From contig NZ_JAENIO010000022.1 of assembly GCF_016595415.1 (NCBI RefSeq), positions 1 through 64,000 of the forward strand: DNA of 64,000 bases, written 5' to 3'. Position 1 is the stretch's first letter, and every line of letters begins with the position of its first letter. Below are positions 7,869 through 17,103 of the stretch, piece after piece. Both the position numbers and the translations under genes were made by a program. Source of the stretch: Roseibacillus ishigakijimensis. Lineage in GTDB: Bacteria; Verrucomicrobiota; Verrucomicrobiia; Verrucomicrobiales; Akkermansiaceae. Below the pieces are notes generated by a model, which had not been told where the DNA came from, searched no databases, and worked only from the letters and a program-made list of their open reading frames with translations.

Positions 7869-9488
7869 TTAACGATGCTGGGGAGCGGGTTTGGCGAGAA
7901 AGTAGCCCAAGGCAAAGGTGAGCAGAGTGGTCAAGGGCCAAGCCCAGAAGTAACCAAAGCTGGCCTTGATTCCGAGGGCGGTTTCACTGCTTTCATAATA
8001 ACTAGGCAAGGAAGCCAGCCAAGAAATATCCACCCCTGCCTTGTCCAGCAGGACCCAAAGGTCCAGGCGGATGAAGGCGACGAAGAGGAAGGAAAGGACC
8101 GAACCGATGACAAGACCCCGCAAACTTCCACGCCCCGCGAGCGCACAGAAGAACATCCCCAGCAAGGGCCCCATGGTGTAGGCAGTCATGCCGAAGGCCA
8201 GGGGCAGGACGGGAATTTTCATCACCGTTTGCGCGATATACATCAGCATGGTGAAGCCGGTGAGAATGACCCCCCAGACCACGACCAGCATACGGGACTG
8301 ACGCACGAGGCGGCTATCGCCTTCCGCCGTCGTAGGGGGAGCATCACTGAGCTCGGGATTATGGATGAGGGAGAGAGTGGTCTGGCTCAACGCGGCCAGG
8401 ATGGAGTCGAGGCTGGAAATGGCAGCGGCGAAGACTGCGGCCAGAATGAGGCCACTGAGACCGATGGGCAGCTCGGAGACGATCCAAATGGGGAAGACGA
8501 CATCGCCGTTTTTAGGAACGCCATTTTCGCCAAAGGCGAGGGCCCCTGCGAGCAGCCCTTGGGGCGGATGGGTTTGGTAAAAGACATACAGGCCAGCCCC
8601 CACCAGCAGCATGAGGAGAGTCAGCAGTTGGCCCACCGAGCTCCAGATAATGGCCTTGCGGGCATCGCCGGCCGACTTGCAGCAGAACATGCGCTGGGCA
8701 TTGAGTTGATCGACCCCGAAGGCGGTCAGGTTTTGGAAGGGCACCGCGAGAAGGGCGACCCAGAAGGTGAAGTCCAGCTCGGGGGCGAAGCCGAAACGCG
8801 CGTCCCAGAGCTTGGTCTTGCCGCCTTCGCTCGCCACTTGCCAGAATTCAGCGAAGCCTCCGTCGAGGTGGCTGATCATCCAGAAGAGCGAAGCCAGACC
8901 ACCCACCGTGAAGAGGACAAATTGCATCACATCGGTCCAGATCACGGTGCGCATGCCGCCCATCAAAGTCCAGCCGATGGCAAAAAGCCCGATGACGGCG
9001 ATGCACCACTCGAAGGGAAGACCGGTAACCACGCGCAGGGGCAGGGCCGCCACGAGCACGCGCACACTCTGACCCAGGATGGAACCCAGGGAAAAGAAAA
9101 CGGTGGCGAGGGTCTTGAGCCGGGGATGGACCCGCTTGCCCATGTAGTCATAAGGGCTGTAGATCTCATCCTCGTAAAAGACTTTCACAAAATAAACTCC
9201 GACCAAAATTCGGCCAATAATGGAGCCGATGCCCCAGAGCAGGTAGGTGAAGTTGCCGTTGGCAGCCATGACCATGCCCGGCACCCCGATAAAGGTCACG
9301 CCGCTGATCTCAGTCGCGATGATGGAGCCACAGACCGCTTGCCAGGGAAGGCTTTTTCCCCCGGCGAAGAAATCTTTGATGGTGGCTTGTTTGCCCCTCA
9401 TCAGGTGGCCGACCCAAGTCGTCAGAGCCAGATAACCGAACAAGACGAGCCAATCGACCCAGTGGAAAAGAGCGGCAACACCATTCAT
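7869..9488 (-). CDS. Sodium:solute symporter (SSS family)
   Basis: 539 residues from ATG at 9488, which has AGGTG six bases upstream; a GTG three codons earlier is the alternative. About 13 hydrophobic helices, with the family-typical DFFAGGKSLPW loop, a Gly/Ser/Thr-rich helix (SIIATEISGVTFIG) and GGMRTVIWTDVMQ. Sodium-driven uptake of a sugar, organic acid or similar; the substrate cannot be told. No catabolic genes are adjacent. Confidence 0.9.
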   Translation of the reverse strand: MNGVAALFHWVDWLVLFGYLALTTWVGHLMRGKQATIKDFFAGGKSLPWQAVCGSIIATEISGVTFIGVPGMVMAANGNFTYLLWGIGSIIGRILVGVYFVKVFYEDEIYSPYDYMGKRVHPRLKTLATVFFSLGSILGQSVRVLVAALPLRVVTGLPFEWCIAVIGLFAIGWTLMGGMRTVIWTDVMQFVLFTVGGLASLFWMISHLDGGFAEFWQVASEGGKTKLWDARFGFAPELDFTFWVALLAVPFQNLTAFGVDQLNAQRMFCCKSAGDARKAIIWSSVGQLLTLLMLLVGAGLYVFYQTHPPQGLLAGALAFGENGVPKNGDVVFPIWIVSELPIGLSGLILAAVFAAAISSLDSILAALSQTTLSLIHNPELSDAPPTTAEGDSRLVRQSRMLVVVWGVILTGFTMLMYIAQTVMKIPVLPLAFGMTAYTMGPLLGMFFCALAGRGSLRGLVIGSVLSFLFVAFIRLDLWVLLDKAGVDISWLASLPSYYESSETALGIKASFGYFWAWPLTTLLTFALGYFLAKPAPQHR

Positions 9489-9616
9489 CGCAGGCACCTA
9501 AGCAACGGGACGGGGGGGCCGTCCATTCAATCATGCGAAAAAAGCGTCACCATGGCGGCAATGTCTTGGCTTTGGCCGGAAAAGTTTCCTAGGGTCGTGA
9601 AACCCACGCGCTAGAC

Positions 9617-10389
9617 TTGAAGGAATCGCCCGCCACGCCAGAAATCATTGGAATTATCCCGGCCCGATGGGCCTCCAGCCGCTTCCCCGGCAAACCTCTC
9701 CACCCCCTCTGCGGCAAGCCTTTGCTGGCCCATGTCTGCGAGCGGGCCCGGGAGTGTAAGGAACTGAACCATGTGGTGGTCGCCACTGATGATGACCGCA
9801 TCCGCGAAGCTGCCGAGGGCTTCGGCCTGGAAGTGGTGATGACCTCGCCGGAGCATCCCACCGGCACGGATCGCATCGCGGAGGCAGCGGCGCGGTATCC
9901 CTCCGCTTCCCATTTCATCAATATCCAGGGAGACGAACCCCTCATCGACCCCACCCTGGTGGACGAACTGGCAACAATTTTGAGAAAAGACGAAAGCGTG
10001 GATCTCATCACTGCGGCCTCGCCCTTGACCACGGCGGCCCAGCTGGAGGATGCCAACATCGTCAAAGTGGTGCTCAATGCCCGGAATGATGCGCTCTACT
10101 TCTCGCGCGCGGCCATCCCGTATCCCCGCCAGGAGGGAGCAGCGACCGCCCTGCGCCACATCGGACTCTATGGCTACCGGGCCGATTTTTTACAAAAATT
10201 TGTCTCTTGGCCGCCTGCTCCATTGGAAATTGCAGAATCTCTTGAACAATTGCGCGCCTTGCATCATGGAGCGTGCATCCGCGTCGTTTTGACCGAACAC
10301 GAAGCGATCGGACTGGACACCCCGGAGCAGGTGTCCCACCTCGAAACTCTCCTCGCCCGCCTCCACAACCAACCAACCACCAGCCAGTC

Positions 10390-10393
<4 letters not shown>
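9617..10393 (+). CDS. kdsB: 3-deoxy-manno-octulosonate cytidylyltransferase
   Basis: 258 residues. The only usable start ahead of the conserved [16 protein letters not shown] is a TTG at 9617. Further motifs: [27 protein letters not shown] and HIGLYGYR, all standard for KdsB. It makes CMP-Kdo from CTP and Kdo for the inner core of LPS, so the cell has Kdo-containing LPS. Its TGA overlaps the GTG of pyrG by 4 nt, coupling it to the enzyme that makes its CTP substrate. Confidence 0.94.
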
Positions 10394-12003
<1,610 letters not shown>

Positions 12004-12030
12004 ATCCCGCAGACGGCGGCCCTTTTTCAC

Positions 12031-12080
12031 AAAAAAACAGCGGGCTCACCCTCTCTCCCAAGCTGGAGGGGGGAACCCGC
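12031..12080 (-). terminator. Intrinsic terminator of truB
   Basis: Read on the minus strand, a stem closed by GCGGG/CCCGC (12040-12044 with 12076-12080) with GA-rich/CT-rich inner arms is followed by seven T (12031-12037 as A on plus). It lies just past the truB stop. Confidence 0.75.
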
Positions 12081-12094
12081 CGAAAACGGAAACT

Positions 12095-12820
12095 TTACGC
12101 TCCCCGCATGAGGGAAATCTCAGCGAGGCTGATGAAGGAGGCAATCAGCTCGGCCCGTTCTCCGTTCTTCAATTGATCGACGGTGATGGCCCGCTCCAGG
12201 GTGAATTTACCGGAACGAGTGCGCCGCAGGGCACTGAGGTGGGCTCCGCAGCCCAGCTCTGCTCCGATATCGTGGGCATAGGTGCGCACATAGAACCCCT
12301 TGGAGCACTGCACGGTGAAGTCCACCTCAGGGCTCTCAATGCGGGAAATCTCGTAATCGGTGACGTAGACCGCCCGCGGATCCCGCTTCACCTCCTGACC
12401 CTTGCGAGCCAATTTATAGAGGGGGACTCCGTCCTTCTTGATGGCAGAGACCATGGGAGGGATCTGTTCGAAATCCCCCGTAAACTGCCCGAAGGTGGCT
12501 CGGATTTGCTCTTCGGTGACCTCGCCGAAAGGTTTTTCTTCCAGAATCTCGCCCTTGGCATCTTGGGTGGAGGTGGTCGCGCCCAGGGTGAGGGTGCCCA
12601 CGTATTCCTTGTCCTCACTCATTAGCAAGTCCTGAATCTTGGTCGCCTTCCCCACCACCAGCATGAGCAATCCAGTCGCCATGGGGTCGAGGGTTCCACA
12701 GTGGCCGATTTTCTTGATTCCCAGAGAGCGCCGGGCAATGGCGACTACATCGTGAGAAGTCATATCGGGGGCTTTGTCCACCAGGAGGACACCGCTGGGA
12801 GTCTGTTCGTTTTGCTGCAT
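12095..12820 (-). CDS. truB: tRNA pseudouridine(55) synthase
   Basis: 241 residues. GVLLVDKAPDMTSHDVV at the N-terminus, the catalytic-Asp motif GTLDPMATG, then DKEYVGTLTLG, QIPPMVSAIKKDG and KGFYVRTYAHDIG: the full set of TruB motifs. It modifies U55 of tRNAs. The C-terminal domain is short compared with E. coli TruB (about 314 residues), with no clear PUA domain. Ten bases separate it from nrnA upstream; nrnA-truB pairs are common in bacteria, often with rbfA and infB, which are not in view here. Confidence 0.94.
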   Translation of the reverse strand: MQQNEQTPSGVLLVDKAPDMTSHDVVAIARRSLGIKKIGHCGTLDPMATGLLMLVVGKATKIQDLLMSEDKEYVGTLTLGATTSTQDAKGEILEEKPFGEVTEEQIRATFGQFTGDFEQIPPMVSAIKKDGVPLYKLARKGQEVKRDPRAVYVTDYEISRIESPEVDFTVQCSKGFYVRTYAHDIGAELGCGAHLSALRRTRSGKFTLERAITVDQLKNGERAELIASFISLAEISLMRGA

Positions 12821-12830
12821 CGGGTCTATG

Positions 12831-13823
12831 TTAGAGAGTTTTGGCGGCCGCCATCAGGGCCGCGACGAATTGCTGGCGGGCCTCCGGCAAGGGCCCGGGA
12901 AGGCGGGCCCCAGCGGCAAGAATATGGCCTCCCCCGCCGAACTGGCCACAGAGCTCGCTGACGTTGAGGGCAGGGCTTTTAGAACGGGAGGAGACGCGGA
13001 TGGTGCCGTCCGAGATCTCTTCGAAGAAGACGCAAGCCACCACCTCGTCGATGCCCCGCATGACGTCGATGAGGCCCTCGCTATCGCCGGGCTGATAGCC
13101 GACCTCATTTTTCATCGCCAGGGAGAGGCTCCACCAGGCCAGCTTGCCATCCTCGCTGCGTTGCAAGGTTTCCAGCAAGAGGCGGAGCAATTCCACCCGC
13201 CGGTAGGGAAAGTTTTGATAAGTGAGACGGTTCAGCTCCGCCACCTCCAGGCCGGCCGCAAGGAGGTCCGCCGCCATCTCGTGGGTGCGGGCGGTGGTGT
13301 TCGCGTATTGAAAGGATCCGGTATCGGTGGAGGCCCCCACATAGAGAGCGGCCCGGGCAGCGGCAGGAATCGGCCACCCACCGGCTTGGGCCAGTTCCCA
13401 CACCATCTGGGCGGTCGCAGGGGACTGATCGTCAATCCACACCAAGTCTCCGTAGCGCTCATTGGTTACGTGATGATCGATGGTCACCGCCCGACACCCG
13501 CTGGGACATAAAGCCAGCACATCCTCGCCCAGACGCTCGCGGTTGGCAGTATCGAGAGCGACAAAGACCTCGGCCGGAGCAGCCTCCGCAGACCCAGCGA
13601 GCTCGATTCTGGGGTGAGCAGGGTCTTCCAGGAAAGCCAGATTAGCCGGCACACCATCCTGGTGCAGATAACGCACTTCCTTGCCCAGGCTTTCCAGAGT
13701 CAAACCCAGTCCCAACATGGAGCCGATGGCATCCCCATCAGGCCGCAGATGACTGGTCAGCACAAAGCTCTGGTAGCTCTCGAAAAGAGCGACCAACTCG
13801 GGGGGCGTGATTGGCTGGGACAT
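12831..13823 (-). CDS. nrnA: DHH-family phosphoesterase (NrnA-like oligoribonuclease/pAp phosphatase)
   Basis: 330 residues from ATG at 13823 (MSQPITPPELV); a 12-residue upstream extension is unlikely. Motifs: SHLRPDGDAIGS (metal-binding Asp pair), ALDTANRERLG, TIDHHVTN (the DHH motif), STDTGSFQY, and the C-terminal DHHA1 motif GQFGGGGHILAAGA. Degrades short RNA oligonucleotides and/or adenosine 3',5'-bisphosphate; the latter is a by-product of the PAPS reductase encoded at 39 kb. Probably co-transcribed with truB. Confidence 0.92.
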   Translation of the reverse strand: MSQPITPPELVALFESYQSFVLTSHLRPDGDAIGSMLGLGLTLESLGKEVRYLHQDGVPANLAFLEDPAHPRIELAGSAEAAPAEVFVALDTANRERLGEDVLALCPSGCRAVTIDHHVTNERYGDLVWIDDQSPATAQMVWELAQAGGWPIPAAARAALYVGASTDTGSFQYANTTARTHEMAADLLAAGLEVAELNRLTYQNFPYRRVELLRLLLETLQRSEDGKLAWWSLSLAMKNEVGYQPGDSEGLIDVMRGIDEVVACVFFEEISDGTIRVSSRSKSPALNVSELCGQFGGGGHILAAGARLPGPLPEARQQFVAALMAAAKTL

Positions 13824-13935
13824 GAGAAGGCGCATCCTCATCACAGCTCTCCCCCGCAAGCAAGAGCGGAAAGGGATTTCTCATCGCTTCCCGGGTCTGA
13901 CTCTGGCAATCTCGCCCACCCTTCCCCAAACAATA

Positions 13936-14280
13936 ATGCCCTACCTTTCTCTCCAGACCAATGCCACGCCCAGCGCGGAAGAACAAGCTGCCTTCCTCGA
14001 GGAAGCTTCTGAAATCGTCTCCCGGGTTCTCGGCAAAAGCCGCATCTACATCATGGCCGGGGCCCAGACGGGCCTGGTGATGAGCTTTGCGGGTCACGAC
14101 GAACCGTGCGGCTTCATGGAACTCAAAGCCCTCAATTTCTCGCCCGAGCACAGCACGGCCTTGGCCCAAGCGCTCTCCCAAGCGGCTTCCAGCCACCTCG
14201 CCATCAGCCCCTCCCGCCTTTTTCTGCGCTTTGTCGACACCGCGCGAGGTCACTGGGCAATGGGCGAAAAGATCTTCTAG
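13936..14280 (+). CDS. MIF-like tautomerase
   Basis: 114 residues from ATG at 13936. The N-terminus MPYLSLQTN places Pro at position 1 after Met removal, the catalytic base of macrophage migration inhibitory factor/tautomerases. Length and the pattern KSRIYIMAG....MSFAG....PCGFMELKAL match MIF homologues (phenylpyruvate/dopachrome tautomerase). Its role in bacteria is not well established. Divergent from nrnA with a 112-nt gap and 62 nt ahead of the DUF3108 gene. Confidence 0.85.
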   Translation: MPYLSLQTNATPSAEEQAAFLEEASEIVSRVLGKSRIYIMAGAQTGLVMSFAGHDEPCGFMELKALNFSPEHSTALAQALSQAASSHLAISPSRLFLRFVDTARGHWAMGEKIF

Positions 14281-14342
14281 CGCGAGGGTTCAAACATTTG
14301 TTTGAATATTTCCCCACTTTCGGGCCGTTCCATGGGGTGCCG

Positions 14343-15152
14343 ATGACCGTTCATACCGCCCCCCTCCTCTTACTCCTGGCCTTTCTTGGCCTGGCCCCCC
14401 TCGCCGCGCAGCCAACTTGGATGAGAGAGGTGAACTTGACCAAGCCGGGTCCCCACTTGCCCACCCGGCCCATCGAATTGACCTACGATCTGAGCTGGAA
14501 CGGCCGGGTCTCGGCCGGGCAAGCCACCATCCGCTTTGGCCATCCCGACCCACGCTATCCACGCAGCTACATTGCCCAATCCTACGGCAGCACCACTGGC
14601 TTTGCCCGCAAGCTCTTCCAATTCGACTTCAACTACACCTCCTTTCTCCGGCCCGCGTCCTTCCGCCCCCAAGTCTTTGTGGCCGAAGAGAAAACGAGCG
14701 ACGAGCTCAAGCGCACGGAGACCCGCTTCGAGCGCGGCCGGGTAAAAGCCACCGAGCAAAAAACCGACCGGAAGACAGGAAAAGTGGACACTTCCAACTC
14801 CTCTTTCACCTACCCCAATGCACTCGGAGTCCATGCCGCCGTGATTTGGGCGCGCTCCTTGGACCTGAAGGCCGGACAAGAAGCGGTCTTCGTGGTGATG
14901 CCCTTCAAGACCCCTTATCTCTGTCGCCTCACCCATCTCGGACACGAGGTCGTGGCCACCCGGCGCACTATCAAATACGACCTCAAACTCCACAAAATCG
15001 ATAAAAAAACCCTGCAGCTGAAGGATTACGACAAAGTGAAGAGCCTGGTGCTTTGGATCTCCGACGACGCCGAACGCCTACCCCTCGAGTTCCGCTCCGA
15101 GGTGTTCATTGGCGATGTCCGGGCCGTTCTCACCTCCCGCCGCTATCCCTAA
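14343..15152 (+). CDS. DUF3108-type secreted protein
   Basis: 269 residues from ATG at 14343. Signal peptide (hydrophobic LLLLLAFLGLAPLAAQ) followed by a mostly beta-sheet region beginning ELTYDLSWNGRVSAGQA, which matches the DUF3108 pattern, and ending PLEFRSEVFIGDVRAVL. Periplasmic or outer-envelope protein of unknown function. It converges on the matrixin gene with only 7 bases between stops. Confidence 0.75.
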   Translation: MTVHTAPLLLLLAFLGLAPLAAQPTWMREVNLTKPGPHLPTRPIELTYDLSWNGRVSAGQATIRFGHPDPRYPRSYIAQSYGSTTGFARKLFQFDFNYTSFLRPASFRPQVFVAEEKTSDELKRTETRFERGRVKATEQKTDRKTGKVDTSNSSFTYPNALGVHAAVIWARSLDLKAGQEAVFVVMPFKTPYLCRLTHLGHEVVATRRTIKYDLKLHKIDKKTLQLKDYDKVKSLVLWISDDAERLPLEFRSEVFIGDVRAVLTSRRYP

Positions 15153-15159
15153 GGAGGAG

Positions 15160-17007
15160 TCAGGGACCGTAGCGAACGCGGAAAAACCCCCGTTCACCCG
15201 AGACTTCGGGGAGAGTCAGCCCATTCTCGCCCGTCGCTCCCACCCCCAAAGCAACCGGAAGCCAGGTCGCCAAATCCGCACTGCGCTCGATCTGAAGCAA
15301 GCTGCCGGGAACCACCGCATCGAGCTGGAGGTGATTGTCCCCAGCGGAAAAAGCCAGCGCCAGCGGCCCGGAAGAAGCGAGAGCAGCGGATGTTCCCAAC
15401 TGGAATTCTTGCAAATTGCTCAAGCCATCGCCATCGAAGTCACCACCAGGTTGAAAGCGCAATTCAGTGGGATTGGCACGCACGACCGCCCCCCCGAATT
15501 GGTCCTCCAGCCAAGCCTCGGGCAAGGGGTTGTCGCGGCCAATGGCATCCTCCAGGCCATTATCATCCTGCCGCAGAGCCACAATGAGGATGTCCCCCTC
15601 GGCCTCATGGGTGCCATCGCTGACCACATAACGTAGATTTCCAAAATTGCCGGGTGGGTCCGCTACCGAATCGGAATAATAAGCGGCAGGGGTGAAGGAA
15701 AGAAGGCCGGTAGCCGCCTCGAAAGTCCAATCGCCGCTACTCACCGCCAATCCCTCGGGAAAGCTGTAGCTCAGCGGGGCCCCCGAACTCGAAAAAGCCG
15801 CCAGAGTTAGGCGGTTGACGGAGGAAACGGGCTGATCTCCCGGCCGAGAAGCAGCCCGGAAATGACGGGTGGGAGCAAAGGGAGGCAGCTGTGCCGGATA
15901 GGCAAAAGCGATCCGATCGGCATCATAGCACGCCGTCCGCGCCCCCCGGCCATCATTGTGCACGCGGTAATACATGACCGCCTCGGTCAGAGCGGTCTCA
16001 GTCTCACTGGCAGACTCGGAAGAATGCCGCAGGCCCAGGGCATGACCGATCTCGTGGGTGAGAACCTCCGCCACTTGGGCGGCATTGGTCCAAAGACTCG
16101 AACTGTGGTTGATCACCACCCAGCGGTCCTCCAAGCGGCCGAACTCGACCCCCGCCACCGAGCCTCCGGCGGAATTACTCAGGAAGCCACCCGCCCGGCC
16201 CAAGGTAGTGTCGCTTGCGATGGGACTCTGCAAATCGTGCAATTGCAGGTGAATGATTCTCTCCCCGCCCTCTTGAGTGGAGGCGGCTCCTCCGAAATCG
16301 CCAGGCTCGGTGACCACAAAGCGCAAGCCGGAAATCGCCTCCCAGGCATCCAGCGCCTCACGCACCAGAGCGACCGCTTCCCGACGGGTGACCACTGCGG
16401 GAAAGGCCTCGCTATCCACAGCCACCACCAGCGGTTGGCCCGAGTCACACAAGCGCAGTCTCCCCGGCTGCCCCTCGAACTCGAAGTAGCCACTGGGAGT
16501 GAGGCGGGAAGGAGGCACCTCCCCGCAATCGCCGCTCTTGGCGGACTTCGCGAGGGGTGGCGGCTCATCCCCCTCGCCCAAAAAGCGCGCCTTCTGGTCG
16601 TCCCACTCCCCGGCATCCACCTTTTCCGCTGAAGCCTGGTAGAGCTCCCAGCCCACTTCGGCGCGCTGCAAATGGAGGAAATAGCGTTCACCCACTTCCA
16701 ATGCGACGTAGCCGGTGTCCCAATGAAGGCCCTCTTCGCGGCGTCCCCCCGGAATGGTCACCACCACTTCCTCTGCCCCCCCTTCGCCGGCCAGTTCCTC
16801 CTCAATGCGGAGGGTGGCCCGGGTCTTCACTTCGCCCTCGTGAAGGACCTCAAGAGCGACCACCCGGGCCATCACCGTGCGGTCGGCCGCCTCAACGCGA
16901 TGGATGGGACAGCAAGAGGAATAACAGCCCGCCTGTAAAGCCCCTGCAGAGACCATCCCGAGAAGCACCCCGGCAGCAAGCCCGCGTCGAAACAAACCTT
17001 TTGACAT
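15160..17007 (-). CDS. Secreted matrixin-like zinc metalloprotease
   Basis: 615 residues. Signal peptide, a Cys-rich start (CYSSCCPIH), then a metalloprotease domain with the zincin motif HEIGHALGLRH (three His plus catalytic Glu) and a Met-turn candidate AVMYY. After it come beta-sandwich-like sequence, an EF-hand-like calcium loop DFDGDGLSNLQEF, and a C-terminal stretch (LQIERSADLATW ending FFRVRYG) that resembles modules at the end of many verrucomicrobial secreted proteins. Substrate unknown. Likely extracellular or surface bound. Confidence 0.82.
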   Translation of the reverse strand: MSKGLFRRGLAAGVLLGMVSAGALQAGCYSSCCPIHRVEAADRTVMARVVALEVLHEGEVKTRATLRIEEELAGEGGAEEVVVTIPGGRREEGLHWDTGYVALEVGERYFLHLQRAEVGWELYQASAEKVDAGEWDDQKARFLGEGDEPPPLAKSAKSGDCGEVPPSRLTPSGYFEFEGQPGRLRLCDSGQPLVVAVDSEAFPAVVTRREAVALVREALDAWEAISGLRFVVTEPGDFGGAASTQEGGERIIHLQLHDLQSPIASDTTLGRAGGFLSNSAGGSVAGVEFGRLEDRWVVINHSSSLWTNAAQVAEVLTHEIGHALGLRHSSESASETETALTEAVMYYRVHNDGRGARTACYDADRIAFAYPAQLPPFAPTRHFRAASRPGDQPVSSVNRLTLAAFSSSGAPLSYSFPEGLAVSSGDWTFEAATGLLSFTPAAYYSDSVADPPGNFGNLRYVVSDGTHEAEGDILIVALRQDDNGLEDAIGRDNPLPEAWLEDQFGGAVVRANPTELRFQPGGDFDGDGLSNLQEFQLGTSAALASSGPLALAFSAGDNHLQLDAVVPGSLLQIERSADLATWLPVALGVGATGENGLTLPEVSGERGFFRVRYGP

Positions 17008-17103
17008 GGAGCCAGTTTAGCAGCCTTGATAAAAAATCCAGTGTGAAAATGGCGGGAGATCTGACGCGATTTGCGCAAGAAGCGAGAGGATTTATCGTAA
17101 GCA

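Noticed and set aside
7623-9614. 663-residue plus-strand open frame
   Set aside because: Antisense shadow of the SSS transporter gene; composition (His/Gln/Gly/Glu) is the typical mirror of a membrane protein.
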